Source of the DNA: Streptomyces coacervatus | GTDB lineage: Bacteria > Actinomycetota > Actinomycetes > Streptomycetales > Streptomycetaceae | Direction: 5' to 3' | Assembly: GCF_029223485.1 (NCBI RefSeq) | Contig: NZ_JARHTP010000002.1 | Location: forward strand, 620,001 to 684,000 | DNA: 64,000 bases | Shown: positions 34,212 through 44,034 of the stretch, one piece after another | Layout: each line of letters starts with the position of its first letter | Position numbering within the stretch: the stretch's first letter is position 1 | The notes under the pieces: model-generated | Seen by the model: only the letters and a program-made list of their open reading frames with translations | Databases searched by the model: none | What the model was told of the DNA's origin: nothing | Translations under genes and position numbers: made by a program

Positions 34212-35783
34212 GTGACGCGTGAGGCGACAACATCCCGTGTCGGGGAGACGGCGACGTGTGTTCCCGACCGCACCGTCGTGCGCATCGCCGAGCTGGCGGG
34301 CCGTCGGGCACAGGCGGCGTCGGACGGGCCGAGGAGGCGTGGGGAGTTCGGGGCGCGGGAGCGGATCGAACGGCTGCTGGACGCGGGCTCCTTCACCGAG
34401 ACCGGCCTGTTCGTCCGGGCACGGACCACCGGCGACGGTGCACAACGCCCGTACGGCGACGGGGTGGTGACCGGGCTCGGCACGGTGGACGGCCGCGACG
34501 TCTGCGTGTTCGCGCAGGACTCCACGGTCTTCGGCGGCAGCATGGGCGAGGCTTTCGGTGAGAAGACCGTCGCGCTGATGGACCTCGCCCTGAAGACCGG
34601 CCGTCCGGTCATCGGTCTCAATGACGGGGGCGGCGCCCGTATCCAGGAGGGCGTCGCCTCGCTGGCCCTCTACGCCGAGCTGGTGCGCCGCAACGTACAG
34701 GCGTCCGGGGTGATCCCCCAGATCTCCGTCGTCCTCGGGCCGTGCGCCGGCGGGGCCGCCTACTCCCCCGCCATCACCGACTTCACGGTCATGGTGGACG
34801 GCGCCTCGCACATGTTCGTCACCGGACCCGACGTCATCGAGGCGGTCACCGGCGAGCGCACCAGCGCCGAGGACCTGGGCGGCGCCCGCACCAGCAACAC
34901 CGTCAACGGCAACGCGCACTTCCTCGCCACCGACGAGCAGGACGCCTTCGACACCGTACGAGATCTGCTGTCGTACTTACCCGCCAACAACCTGGAGCGG
35001 CCGCCGGAGTACGCGCCGGGGGACGTGCCCGGCGGGGCGTGGCTGGACGAGGTCGTGCCGGACCGGCTGGGGCAGGCCTACGACATGCGCGACATCCTGC
35101 GTGCGGTCGTCGACGACGGTGAACTCCTCGACGTCCAGGAGCTGTTCGCACCCAACATCATCTGTGCGCTGGCCCGGGTCGAGGGCCGGTCGGTCGGTGT
35201 CGTCGCCAACCAGCCGCTGCACTTCGCCGGTGTCCTCGACATCGACGCCTCGGAGAAGGCGGCGCGGTTCGTGCGGTTCTGCGACGCGTTCGGCATCCCG
35301 CTGCTGACCTTCGCCGACGTGCCGGGGTATCTCTCGGGGGTCCGTCAGGAGCAGGCCGGGATCATCCGCCGCGGCGCCAAACTGCTGTACGCCTACGCGG
35401 AGGCGACCGTGCCGAAGGTGACGGTGGTGGTGCGCAAGGCGTACGGCGGCGGGTACGCGGTGATGGGCTCCAAGCATCTCGGTGCCGACATCAACCTCGC
35501 CTGGCCGACCGCCCGCATCGCCGTGATGGGCGCCGAGGGCGCGGTGGGCGTGCTGCACCGGCGTGAACTCGCGGCCGCCGCCGACCCGGAGGCGCTGCGC
35601 GCCGACCTGGTCGCCGCGTACGAGCGCACCCACGGCACGCCCTATCTTGCCGCCGAGCGCGGCTACGTCGACGACGTCATCGCCCCGCGCGACACCCGCG
35701 CCCAGGTCTGCCGTGCCCTGCGCGCGCTGCGCGGCAAGCGTGCCCCGATGCCGGAGCGCAGGCACGGAAACATCCCGCTCTGA
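34212..35783 (+). CDS. Acyl-CoA carboxylase carboxyltransferase (beta) subunit, AccD4/PccB-like
   Basis: The product is 523 residues, with a duplicated crotonase fold. Oxyanion-hole motifs are LNDGGGARIQEGV and GPCAGGAAYSPAITD in the N-half, and FADVPGYLSGVRQEQ and KAYGGGYAVMGSK in the C-half. It transfers CO2 from carboxybiotin to an acyl-CoA, giving a carboxyacyl-CoA extender. The GTG at 34212 has GGAGG 5 bases upstream; GTG 34206 is a weaker choice. Codon 256 is TTA, a rare codon that places expression under bldA. It is followed 64 bases later by the acyl-AMP ligase and PKS. It most likely supplies their alpha-branch unit, as AccD4 does for Pks13. Confidence 0.92.
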   Translation: MTREATTSRVGETATCVPDRTVVRIAELAGRRAQAASDGPRRRGEFGARERIERLLDAGSFTETGLFVRARTTGDGAQRPYGDGVVTGLGTVDGRDVCVFAQDSTVFGGSMGEAFGEKTVALMDLALKTGRPVIGLNDGGGARIQEGVASLALYAELVRRNVQASGVIPQISVVLGPCAGGAAYSPAITDFTVMVDGASHMFVTGPDVIEAVTGERTSAEDLGGARTSNTVNGNAHFLATDEQDAFDTVRDLLSYLPANNLERPPEYAPGDVPGGAWLDEVVPDRLGQAYDMRDILRAVVDDGELLDVQELFAPNIICALARVEGRSVGVVANQPLHFAGVLDIDASEKAARFVRFCDAFGIPLLTFADVPGYLSGVRQEQAGIIRRGAKLLYAYAEATVPKVTVVVRKAYGGGYAVMGSKHLGADINLAWPTARIAVMGAEGAVGVLHRRELAAAADPEALRADLVAAYERTHGTPYLAAERGYVDDVIAPRDTRAQVCRALRALRGKRAPMPERRHGNIPL

Positions 35784-35847
35784 CCTGCCCGCCGCTCCAA
35801 CTGCCGTGCCCCGCAAGCCGATTACGTGACCTGAGGAGCCCTGCCCG

Positions 35848-37587
35848 ATGGACAGCCGCCGTCCCCCGATCGCGCCCGCCCACCCCACACTGCCGGAGTA
35901 TGTGCGGCACTGGGCCCAAGTCACCCCCGACCGCCGGGCGTTCACCTTCGTCGACCATCCCGCGCCGGGTTCGCGCGGGGTCCACCGCACCCTGACGTGG
36001 CGGCGCCTGGAACTGCGGGTGCGGGCGCTGGCCGCGCGGCTCGCGGAGGAGGCCGAGCCCGGGGCGCGGGTGGCGCTGCTGTGCCCGCAGGGGACGGAGT
36101 ACGTCACCGCGTTCCTGGCGACGCTCGCCGCCGGCCTGGTCGCCGTACCCCTGTATCCGCCCGGTCTGCCCGGGCAAGGTGACCGGCTCTCGGCGGTGTT
36201 CGCCGACGCGGGTCCGACGGCCGTGGTGACGACGAGCCGCGCGCTGGAGGAGGTGCGGGACTTCTGCGGCGGCACATCGGTGCGGATCGTCGCCGCCGAC
36301 CAGGTGCCGGACTCCGCCGCCGGGGAGTGGCAGCCCGCCGCGCCGGACCCCGGAGCGATCGCGTATCTGCAGTACACCTCGGGCTCCACCCGCACCCCGG
36401 CGGGTGTGGAGATCACGCACGCGAACGTGGTCGCCAACGCCCGTCAGGCGCTGACCGCCTATGGTGCCGATGCCCATCCGGTGACCTGTGTGGGCTGGTT
36501 GCCGCTCTACCACGACATGGGGCTGGTGCTGAGCGTCGCCGCCCCGGTGGTGCGCGGTCTGCTGTCGGTGCTGATGGATCCTGTCGCATTCCTGCACGAG
36601 CCCGTGCGCTGGCTGCGGCTGCTCGCGGCGCATCCGCGCGCGCTGACGGCCGCGCCCAACTTCGCGTACGACTTCTGCACTTCGGCCGTCACCGACGCGC
36701 AGAAGGCGGATCTGCGGCTCGACCGGATCGCCGCGCTGATCAACGGCAGCGAACCGGTCCGTCCCGGCACGGTCGACGGCTTCCACGCCGCGTTCGCCGC
36801 GCAGGGGTTGTCGCCGGAGGTGCACTGTCCGTCGTACGGGCTGGCCGAGGCCACCGTCTTCGTCAGCGCGACCCGGCCGGGGCAGCCGCTGCGCCGGTTC
36901 GCCCTCGACCGTGACGCCCTCGCCACCGGGAAGGCCCTGCCCGCGCGGCCGGACGATCCCCGGGCCGTGCTGCTGGCGGGCTGCGGCACTCCGGTGGGCC
37001 AGCGGGTGCGCATCGTCGATCCGGTGTCCGGGGCCGCCCTGCCGGAGGGCGAGGTCGGGGAGATCCGGGTACAGGGGCCCAACATCGGCCGCGGCTACTG
37101 GGGGCGGGAGCGTCAGACCCGGCTCGTCTTCGGCGCCGAGACGGACGCCGGTCCGGGCGGCTGGCTGCGTACCGGTGATCTGGGGACCGTGCTGGAGGGG
37201 CAGTTGATCGTCACCGGCCGGCTGAAGGACCTCATCGTCGTCGACGGACGCAATCACTATCCGCAGGACGTGGAGGCCACGGCCCAGGACGCGCACCCGG
37301 CGGTGCGTCGCGACCGGCTGGCCGCCTTCGGTGTGCCGGGCGGCGCGGGCGAGCGGGTGGTCGTCGTGGCCGAGCACCTGCGGACCATGAGCCTGGCCGA
37401 TATCGACGTGCCGGCCGTCATACGGGCCGTGCGTGCCGCCGTTTCCGGACGGCACGGGCTGCGGCTGGCCGAGGTCGTCCTGGTCGCGCCGGGCGTCGTC
37501 GCCCGTACGTCCAGCGGCAAGGTGTCGCGGTCCCTGACCCGGGAGCGGTATCTGCAGGGCGCGTACGCGGCGGAGGATGCGCGGTGA
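35848..37587 (+). CDS. Fatty acyl-AMP ligase, FadD32-like
   Basis: The product is 579 residues of the adenylate-forming superfamily. Motifs are YLQYTSGSTRTPAGV (phosphate loop), WLPLYHDMGLVLSVAAPV, PSYGLAEATVFVSAT, WLRTGDLG and GRLKDLIVVDGRNHYPQDVE. The last, together with YHDMG, marks fatty acyl-AMP ligases rather than CoA ligases. The invariant Lys is in RTSSGKVSR. FAALs activate a free fatty acid to acyl-AMP and pass it to an ACP. The stop overlaps the PKS start (GTGA), so the acceptor should be the PKS's N-terminal ACP. This reproduces the FadD32/Pks13 pairing. Confidence 0.93.
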   Translation: MDSRRPPIAPAHPTLPEYVRHWAQVTPDRRAFTFVDHPAPGSRGVHRTLTWRRLELRVRALAARLAEEAEPGARVALLCPQGTEYVTAFLATLAAGLVAVPLYPPGLPGQGDRLSAVFADAGPTAVVTTSRALEEVRDFCGGTSVRIVAADQVPDSAAGEWQPAAPDPGAIAYLQYTSGSTRTPAGVEITHANVVANARQALTAYGADAHPVTCVGWLPLYHDMGLVLSVAAPVVRGLLSVLMDPVAFLHEPVRWLRLLAAHPRALTAAPNFAYDFCTSAVTDAQKADLRLDRIAALINGSEPVRPGTVDGFHAAFAAQGLSPEVHCPSYGLAEATVFVSATRPGQPLRRFALDRDALATGKALPARPDDPRAVLLAGCGTPVGQRVRIVDPVSGAALPEGEVGEIRVQGPNIGRGYWGRERQTRLVFGAETDAGPGGWLRTGDLGTVLEGQLIVTGRLKDLIVVDGRNHYPQDVEATAQDAHPAVRRDRLAAFGVPGGAGERVVVVAEHLRTMSLADIDVPAVIRAVRAAVSGRHGLRLAEVVLVAPGVVARTSSGKVSRSLTRERYLQGAYAAEDAR

Positions 37588-40500
37588 GAGCGGTCGACGA
37601 GGGTGCGATACGCGGGCTGATCGCGGAGCGGGTTGCCGCGTGGAGCGGGTCCGCGGCCGAGACGGTCCCGATGGACCGGCCGCTGGCCGACCTGGGCATG
37701 TCCTCGCGGGACGCGGTGATCCTGGCCGGGGAGCTGTCCGTGCTGACGGGGCATGAGCTGCCGGCGACGCTGCTGTGGGAGGCTCCGACCGGCGATGCGC
37801 TGGTGGCGCGCCTGTGCCGCGGCGGGGCGGAGCCCACAACGACCACGCTCCCGGGCCCTGCCCCTGCGGACTTCGGCGAGCCCGTCGCCGTCATCGGGGT
37901 CGGCTGCCGGTTGCCCGGTGGTGTGCACGGCCCGGGCGACTACTGGCGGATGCTGAGCGAGGGCGTCGACGCGATCCGGCGGGTCCCCGAGGACCGGTGG
38001 CGGGACTTCACCGCCTTTCCGCCCGCCGACGCGCCTACGCACGGCGGCTATCTCGACGACATCGCCGGGTTCGACGCGGAGTTCTTCCGCATCACCCCGC
38101 GCGAGGCCGCGGTGATGGACCCGCAGCAGCGGATCCTTCTGGAGGTCGTCCACGAGGCGCTCGGCCATGCCGCCGTGCCGGCCGCCTCGCTGGCCGGCAG
38201 CACCACCGGTGTGTTCGTCGGTGTCTCGGCCCCCGAGTACGGCCAACTCACCGGTGCCGATGCGGGCGTTGTCGACCCCTGGGCCCCGGCGGGTGCCGCG
38301 CTGAGTGTCGCCGCGGGCCGGGTGGCGTATGTGCTGGACACCCGTGGGCCGAGCATGGCCGTGGACACCGCGTGTTCCTCCTCGCTGGTCGCGGTGCACC
38401 ACGCGTGCGTCAGCCTGCGCACGGGCGAGAGCGAACTGGGGATCGCCGCGGGCGTCAACGTGCTGCTCTCCCCCACGATCGGGGTGGCGTTCGGGCGGGC
38501 GGGGGCGCTCGCGCCGGACGGGCGGTGCAAGCCGTTCTCGGCGGTGGCCGACGGCATCGGGCGCGGCGAGGGCTGCGCGGCCGTACTCCTGAAACGGCTG
38601 TCCGACGCCGAACGGGACGGCGACCGGATCCTGGCCGTCATCCGCGCCACCGCGGTCAACTCCGACGGCCGCTCCAACGGTCTCCTGGCACCCAACCCCG
38701 CAAGTCAGCAAGCCCTGTTGACGACCGCCTACGCACGGGCCGGACTCGACCCGGCCGGCATCGACTACGTCGAGGCGCACGGCACCGGTACTCCGCTCGG
38801 CGATCCGATCGAGGCGGGCGCGCTCGGCGCGGTCCTCGGTGCGGGCCGGGATCCCGATCAGCCGCTGCTGCTGGGCTCGGTGAAGGGGAATCTGGGCCAT
38901 CTGGAGTCGGCCGCGGGTATCGCAGGGCTGGTGAAGACGGTGCTGGCGCTGCACCACGACGTCGTTCCGCCGTCCCTGCACTGCGCGGAGGGCAGCGCCC
39001 TTGACGACGTACGGCTGCGGGTGGTGAGCGAGCCCGAGCCCTGGCCGCGGTACGGCGGCACGGCCACCGCCGGGGTCTCCGGGTTCGGCTTCGGCGGCAC
39101 CAACGCCCATGCGGTGCTGGAGGAATGGCGGACCGCCGTCCTGTCGCCGCCGCCCGCCGCGGAACCGGTCGCCCGCCTGCATCTGCTCTCCGACGTCGAC
39201 GGCGAACGCCTGCGGGACACCGCGGCCCGGCTCGCGGACTGGCTGCGCACACCCGAGGGTGGTGCCGCGCGTCCCGCCGAGGTGGCCCGCACGCTCGCGG
39301 GGCGTGGCGGCCGCGGGTCGGTCCGGGCCGCCGTCGCCGCGCGCGACTGTGCCGAACTCGCCGACGGGCTGGGCGCGTTGGCGCAGGGCCGACCGCACGT
39401 CCGGGTCCTGACCGGGGAGCGTGATCTCGTCGGGCGCGGCCCGGTGTGGGTGTTCTCCGGATACGGCAGCCAGTGGACGGGCATGGGCCGCCGGCTGCTG
39501 GCCGAGGAGCCCGCCTTCGCCTCCGCCGTCGAAAAGCTCGACGCCCAACTCGCCCCGGAGTGCGGGCTGTCCCTGTACGACCACCTGGCCTCCGGCGACG
39601 ACCTCGACCGGCTGGAGGTGGCCCAGCCCGTCCTGTTCGGACTGCAGGTCGCGCTCGCCGAGCTGTGGCGCTCCTACGGCGTCGAACCCGCCGCGGTCAT
39701 CGGCCACTCGATGGGCGAGGTCGCCGCCACGGTGTGCGCGGGAGCACTGGGGGTGGCGGACGCGGCGCGGGTCGTCGCCGTACGGGCCCGGCTGCTCGCC
39801 GGGCTGCGGGGTGGCGCCATGGCGGTCGTCGACGTCGACGACGCCGAACTCGCCGCGCTGGAAAGGGACTTCCCCCATGTTCATGTAGCCGTCCACTCCT
39901 CCCCCGGCCAGAAGGTGGTCACCGGCGAGGAGGCCGCGGTGGCACGGCTGGTGCGACGGCTGGAGGAGGAAGGGCGGACCGCCCGCGCCATGCGGGTCGT
40001 CGGTGCCGGACACTCACCCCAAGTCGACGCACTCATACCGGAGTTGACCGAGGCCTTGGCCGATGTCGAAGGCGGTCGGCCTCGCGTCCCCGTCTACTCC
40101 ACCGTCCTGGACGACCCTCGCGGTGACTCCTCCTTCGACGCCGCCCACTGGGCCGCGAACCTGCGGCGGCCGGTGCAGCTGGAGCGAGCCGTCGCGGCCG
40201 CCGCGGCCGACGGCCACACCGCGTTCGTCGAGATCTCGCCCCACCCGGTGCTGCTGCGGGCCGTCGCCGACACCGCCCCGGGTGCCCTCACCGTCGGCAC
40301 GCTGCGTCGCGACGGCGACGACCTGGCCGCGTTCCTCGGCGAGTTGGGGGCCCTGTACACGGCGGGGCTGCGGCTGCCGTTGCCGTCCGGTCTCGTCATC
40401 GACCTGCCCGCACCGCGCTGGCGGCACGTACGGCACTGGTGGACGGACGGGCGTACGACGACCACCGTCGTACCGGCGCAACCGGTCGCCGCGCCGCAGG

Positions 40501-41555
40501 ACACCTCCGTCACCGCCCGTCTGTCCCACCACATCGCCGCCGTCACCGGCCACTCCCCGAGCCGGATCACCCCCGCCACCGCCCTGGCCGACCTCGGCCT
40601 GGACTCCCTGATGGCCGTGCGCATCCGCACCGCCCTGGAGCGCGAGTTCGGCATCGAACTGCACCTGCGCGAGCTGCTCGGCACCCCCACGGTCGAGCAA
40701 CTCGCCGAGCGCATCGGGCAGGCGACGCTCCCGGCCGACGGTGGCTCGCCGCTGCGCACCCTGCGCGCCAACGGCTCCCGCCCGCCGCTCTTCCTGATCC
40801 ATGCCGCCGGCGGGACGACCGACGTCTACCGGGCGCTGGCGGACCGGCTCGGGGACGACCGGCCGGTGTACGGGCTGGAGCGGATCGAGGAGGCGGACAC
40901 GGTGACCGAGAAGGCACGCCGGTACACCGAGGCGGTTCAGGCAGCCCACCCCAACGGGCCCTGTCTGCTGGGTGGTTGGTCCTTCGGAGGCTTCATCGCG
41001 CAGGAGACCGCGCGGCAACTCACCGCCGCCGGGCGGGAGGTGCAGCTGGTCGCGCTCATCGACTCCGTACGGCCCCTCCCCCTGTCCGGGCAGACACCGG
41101 AGGACCGGGTCCGAGCGCACTTCACGGGCTTTGCCCGGCACGTCGCCGACACCTACGGGGTGCGGCTGGAATTGCCGTACGACGAACTCGTGGCGATGGA
41201 GGACGACGGCGAGCGCATCGACACCGTGCTGCGGACGCTGCGCGAGGCCGCCGACGTGCCTGCCGCCGTCCTGGAGCATCAGCGTTCCTCCTACCTGGAC
41301 CTGAGGATCGGCGAGGCGCACCGGCCGGGCCGTCATGACGGGCCCGTGGTGCTGTACCGGGCCTCCGAGGCCGCTCCGCACACCGTGCGCGACCCGGCGT
41401 ACGAGCGGGACGACGAGGCGCTCGGCTGGGACGAGGTGTGCCCGCGCCTCACGGTCGTGCGGGTCGGCGGTCACCACCTGTCGCTTCTCGACCCGCCGTA
41501 CGTCGAGGAGATCGCCGCCCATCTGCGGCGGGAGCTCGCCGCGCAGACCCGCTGA
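37584..41555 (+). CDS. Pks13-like condensing polyketide synthase, ACP-KS-AT-ACP-TE
   Basis: The product is 1323 residues. ACP1 carries Ser40 in LADLGMSSRDAV. The KS (about 93-515) has Cys264 in DTACSSS, His399 in EAHGTGT and His439 in GNLGHLESA. The AT (about 620-900) has Ser709 in GHSMGE and His810 in GAGHSPQ; Arg in VAVRARLL marks a carboxyacyl extender. ACP2 has Ser1008 in LGLDSLMA. The TE has Ser1133 in GGWSFGGF and a likely His1297 in GGHHLSL. No reductive domain is seen. The logic is that of a Claisen condensase: ACP1 holds a FAAL-activated acid, the KS joins it to the carboxyacyl unit on ACP2, and the TE releases or transfers a beta-keto, alpha-branched acid. It is shorter than mycobacterial Pks13 (about 1730). 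Confidence 0.94.
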   Translation: MRAVDEGAIRGLIAERVAAWSGSAAETVPMDRPLADLGMSSRDAVILAGELSVLTGHELPATLLWEAPTGDALVARLCRGGAEPTTTTLPGPAPADFGEPVAVIGVGCRLPGGVHGPGDYWRMLSEGVDAIRRVPEDRWRDFTAFPPADAPTHGGYLDDIAGFDAEFFRITPREAAVMDPQQRILLEVVHEALGHAAVPAASLAGSTTGVFVGVSAPEYGQLTGADAGVVDPWAPAGAALSVAAGRVAYVLDTRGPSMAVDTACSSSLVAVHHACVSLRTGESELGIAAGVNVLLSPTIGVAFGRAGALAPDGRCKPFSAVADGIGRGEGCAAVLLKRLSDAERDGDRILAVIRATAVNSDGRSNGLLAPNPASQQALLTTAYARAGLDPAGIDYVEAHGTGTPLGDPIEAGALGAVLGAGRDPDQPLLLGSVKGNLGHLESAAGIAGLVKTVLALHHDVVPPSLHCAEGSALDDVRLRVVSEPEPWPRYGGTATAGVSGFGFGGTNAHAVLEEWRTAVLSPPPAAEPVARLHLLSDVDGERLRDTAARLADWLRTPEGGAARPAEVARTLAGRGGRGSVRAAVAARDCAELADGLGALAQGRPHVRVLTGERDLVGRGPVWVFSGYGSQWTGMGRRLLAEEPAFASAVEKLDAQLAPECGLSLYDHLASGDDLDRLEVAQPVLFGLQVALAELWRSYGVEPAAVIGHSMGEVAATVCAGALGVADAARVVAVRARLLAGLRGGAMAVVDVDDAELAALERDFPHVHVAVHSSPGQKVVTGEEAAVARLVRRLEEEGRTARAMRVVGAGHSPQVDALIPELTEALADVEGGRPRVPVYSTVLDDPRGDSSFDAAHWAANLRRPVQLERAVAAAAADGHTAFVEISPHPVLLRAVADTAPGALTVGTLRRDGDDLAAFLGELGALYTAGLRLPLPSGLVIDLPAPRWRHVRHWWTDGRTTTTVVPAQPVAAPQDTSVTARLSHHIAAVTGHSPSRITPATALADLGLDSLMAVRIRTALEREFGIELHLRELLGTPTVEQLAERIGQATLPADGGSPLRTLRANGSRPPLFLIHAAGGTTDVYRALADRLGDDRPVYGLERIEEADTVTEKARRYTEAVQAAHPNGPCLLGGWSFGGFIAQETARQLTAAGREVQLVALIDSVRPLPLSGQTPEDRVRAHFTGFARHVADTYGVRLELPYDELVAMEDDGERIDTVLRTLREAADVPAAVLEHQRSSYLDLRIGEAHRPGRHDGPVVLYRASEAAPHTVRDPAYERDDEALGWDEVCPRLTVVRVGGHHLSLLDPPYVEEIAAHLRRELAAQTR

Positions 41556-41575
41556 ACCCACCCCGAGGAGCCGCC

Positions 41576-42520
41576 ATGCCCCACCGCCACCGCACCACCG
41601 CCCCGTCCCGACGTACCGTCACCAAGGCCACGGCGGTCGCCGGTCTGGCCGCCCTGTTCGGCGCCGCCGCCGGTACCGCGCAGGCCGCGACCCGGATCGG
41701 GCCGCGCACCTTCGACGTGTCCGTGGGCTCCGCCGCACTGGGCCGCAGCGCCCCGGTGCGGCTGATCCTGCCGTCCGGCTTCGCCACGCAGACCGGCCGG
41801 ACCTACCCGGTGCTGTATCTGCTGCACGGCGCCCATGACGACTACACCTCCTGGACCCGGGAGACCGACATCGAGGCCTTCACCGAGGGCCGGGACCTGA
41901 TCGTGGCGATGCCGGACGGGGGCCCCACCGGCATTCCCACCACCTGGCTCAGCGGCCCCGACTACGAGACCTTCCAGCTCACCGAGGTCCCGGCGATGCT
42001 CGCGCGCGACTACCGGGCCTCGGGGGTGCGGGCGGTCGCCGGAGTCTCGACCGGCGGTTACGGCGCGATGGCGCACACGGCCCGCCATCCGGGCGCGTTC
42101 ACCGCGGCGGCCTCCTACAGCGGCATCCTCGACACCACCGCGCTCGGCGTGCCCACCCTCGTCGACGCCATCGTGGCCCGCGAGAACCTGTCGCCCCTGT
42201 CGCTGTGGGGCAACCCGGTGCTGAACCTCCTGACCTGGCGGAACTTCAATCCGCGGGCCCGCGCCGAGGGGCTGCGCGGCACGCCGCTGTACGTCTCCAG
42301 CGGCAGCGGCGTGGTCGGCGGGACCGGCGACTGGCTCCCCGAGGCGCTGGAGAGCGCGCTGTGGCCCTCCGCGCACAGCTTCACCAGCGCCCTGAACCGG
42401 CTGGGCATCACGGTCACCACCCACTTCTACAGCGGAGGAGGACACAGCTGGGAGTACTGGAAGCCGGAGTTCGCCGCGTCCTGGCCGATGCTCGCCGGTG
42501 CACTGGGACTGCCGGAGTGA
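41576..42520 (+). CDS. Secreted esterase of the antigen 85 / mycolyltransferase superfamily
   Basis: The product is 314 residues. The N-terminus has a twin-arginine-type signal (SRRTVTKATAVAGLAALFGA, cleavage near AQA-A). The mature part is a PF00756-type alpha/beta hydrolase: YPVLYLLHGAHDDYTSWTRE, nucleophile Ser158 in AGVSTGGYGAM, and His in SGGGHSWEYWKPEF. Antigen 85 proteins of this superfamily move mycolates onto trehalose and arabinogalactan. The ATG follows CGAGGAG 20 bases after the PKS stop, so it is probably in the same operon. Acyl transfer of the PKS product is inferred; a plain esterase or tributyrinase is possible. Confidence 0.88.
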   Translation: MPHRHRTTAPSRRTVTKATAVAGLAALFGAAAGTAQAATRIGPRTFDVSVGSAALGRSAPVRLILPSGFATQTGRTYPVLYLLHGAHDDYTSWTRETDIEAFTEGRDLIVAMPDGGPTGIPTTWLSGPDYETFQLTEVPAMLARDYRASGVRAVAGVSTGGYGAMAHTARHPGAFTAAASYSGILDTTALGVPTLVDAIVARENLSPLSLWGNPVLNLLTWRNFNPRARAEGLRGTPLYVSSGSGVVGGTGDWLPEALESALWPSAHSFTSALNRLGITVTTHFYSGGGHSWEYWKPEFAASWPMLAGALGLPE

Positions 42521-42642
42521 TGTCGGTGCCGTCGGGGCACGGAACGGAGCGCAGGGGACGTTCGTCCAACACTGGACTTGTCCCTCGTCCCACGGGAAGC
42601 AGCCCGCGGGTGAGCCTGCTCCGGTTGAAAGGAGTGTCCGCG

Positions 42643-43929
42643 ATGGCCGTCCCCACCCCGCACGGCGGGCCGGCCGGTCCGGCATCCCCCTCTATGCCGC
42701 CCGACCTCGCCGAGTTGCTCCGTGCCCAGCTGGAGGCGGTCGCCAACGAGGTCGAGGACGAGGTCCGCAGCCAGGTGCCCGAGTACGCGGGCCCTGCGGA
42801 CGGGATGTACGCCAGGAACCTGCGGGCCGGGGTGGTGCAGGCGCTGACCCTGTTCGTCGACCACATCGCCGACCCGCGCGGCCGGGGCGACGCGATCGCC
42901 TCGACGTACTACGAACTCGGGCGCGGCGTGGCCCTGGAGGACCGCAGCCTGGACGCGCTGCAGTCCGCGCTGCGGATCGGCGGGATGCATGCCTGGCGGC
43001 TGATGGGCCGTACGGCAGAGGAGCTGGGGCTGGACTCCGCGGTGGTGGCCGCGCTGGGCGAGCTCGCGTTCCGGACCGTGCACGAGGTGGCCGAGGCAGC
43101 CGCGGCAGGCTATGCGGAGGGCCGGCTGCGCAGCACGGACGAGTTGGAGCGGCGGCGCAGACGTCTGCTCGAACTGCTGCTGAGCGAGGGGCCGGTGCCA
43201 TTGGAAGCGGTGCAGGATCTGGCACACGGTGCACGGTGGTCGGTGCCGCGGCAGGTCGCGGTGATCGCGCTCGCAATCTGCCCGGACCAGCCCGAGGAGG
43301 AGCGGCCGCTGGTGGCCGCCGGGGCCCTGGTGGACATGGAGTCCCGGCCGCCGCGGATGCTGGTGCCTGATCCGGACGGCTCGGGCCGCTTCGGCGGGCG
43401 GGCGTTCACCCTCGCGTTGCGCGGCCGGCCGGCGGCGATCGGCCCGACGGTGCCGCTGGCCGAAGCCGTGCAGTCGCTGCGCTGGGCCGCCCGGGCGCTG
43501 GGGCTGATGGGCCGCGGGATCCTGCCCCGGCAGGGCGTCGTGCGCTGCGCCGACCATCTGTCGACCCTGCTGCTGCACGGCGACGAGCCGCTGCTCGCCC
43601 AGTTGGAGACGCGCGTACTGGCTCCGTTGGACACGGCCTCCGAGGGGCAACGGGCCCGGCTCGCCGAGACGTTGCTGGCCTGGCTGCTCGGCGGCAGCAA
43701 TGTGCCCGACGTCGCCGCCCGCCTGCACATCCACCCGCAGACGGTCCGCTACCGCCTGCGCCAGCTGGAGAAGCTCTTCGGCGACGCCCTGCACGACCCC
43801 GGCACCCGCCTGGACCTCATCCTGGCCCTGCGCGCCGAGGAACTGCGGGCGGATCAAGTGCGTGCGGACCAGGAAACGCCTTCCGCGCAAGGGATTTCCC
43901 CCGGCTCACCTCAGCTCAAGAAATCGTAG
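42643..43929 (+). CDS. PucR/CdaR-type transcriptional regulator
   Basis: The product is 428 residues. An N-terminal helical RsbRD-like domain (LAELLRAQLEAVANEVEDEV to AAAAGYAEGRLRS) and a degenerate middle domain precede the C-terminal PucR helix-turn-helix, VPDVAARLHIHPQTVRYRLR. Such proteins activate nearby operons. It lies between the PKS operon and the cutinase gene on the same strand. It may control either, but no operator is recognisable. The ATG has AAAGGAG upstream. Confidence 0.87.
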   Translation: MAVPTPHGGPAGPASPSMPPDLAELLRAQLEAVANEVEDEVRSQVPEYAGPADGMYARNLRAGVVQALTLFVDHIADPRGRGDAIASTYYELGRGVALEDRSLDALQSALRIGGMHAWRLMGRTAEELGLDSAVVAALGELAFRTVHEVAEAAAAGYAEGRLRSTDELERRRRRLLELLLSEGPVPLEAVQDLAHGARWSVPRQVAVIALAICPDQPEEERPLVAAGALVDMESRPPRMLVPDPDGSGRFGGRAFTLALRGRPAAIGPTVPLAEAVQSLRWAARALGLMGRGILPRQGVVRCADHLSTLLLHGDEPLLAQLETRVLAPLDTASEGQRARLAETLLAWLLGGSNVPDVAARLHIHPQTVRYRLRQLEKLFGDALHDPGTRLDLILALRAEELRADQVRADQETPSAQGISPGSPQLKKS

Positions 43930-44034
43930 AACTTCTGAATTCCCGTACATAACACCCCGTCAGACAGAGCGAATACGTTCGGGACGTCCTTTTCCGCAGG
44001 CGCGCGCAAAGCGCCCCACCCTCAAAGGATCCCC

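Noticed and set aside
37257..40013. A 918-codon minus-strand frame opposite the PKS
   Set aside because: It is antisense to the KS and AT domains, shows no protein family and has repetitive Gly/Arg/Asp composition.
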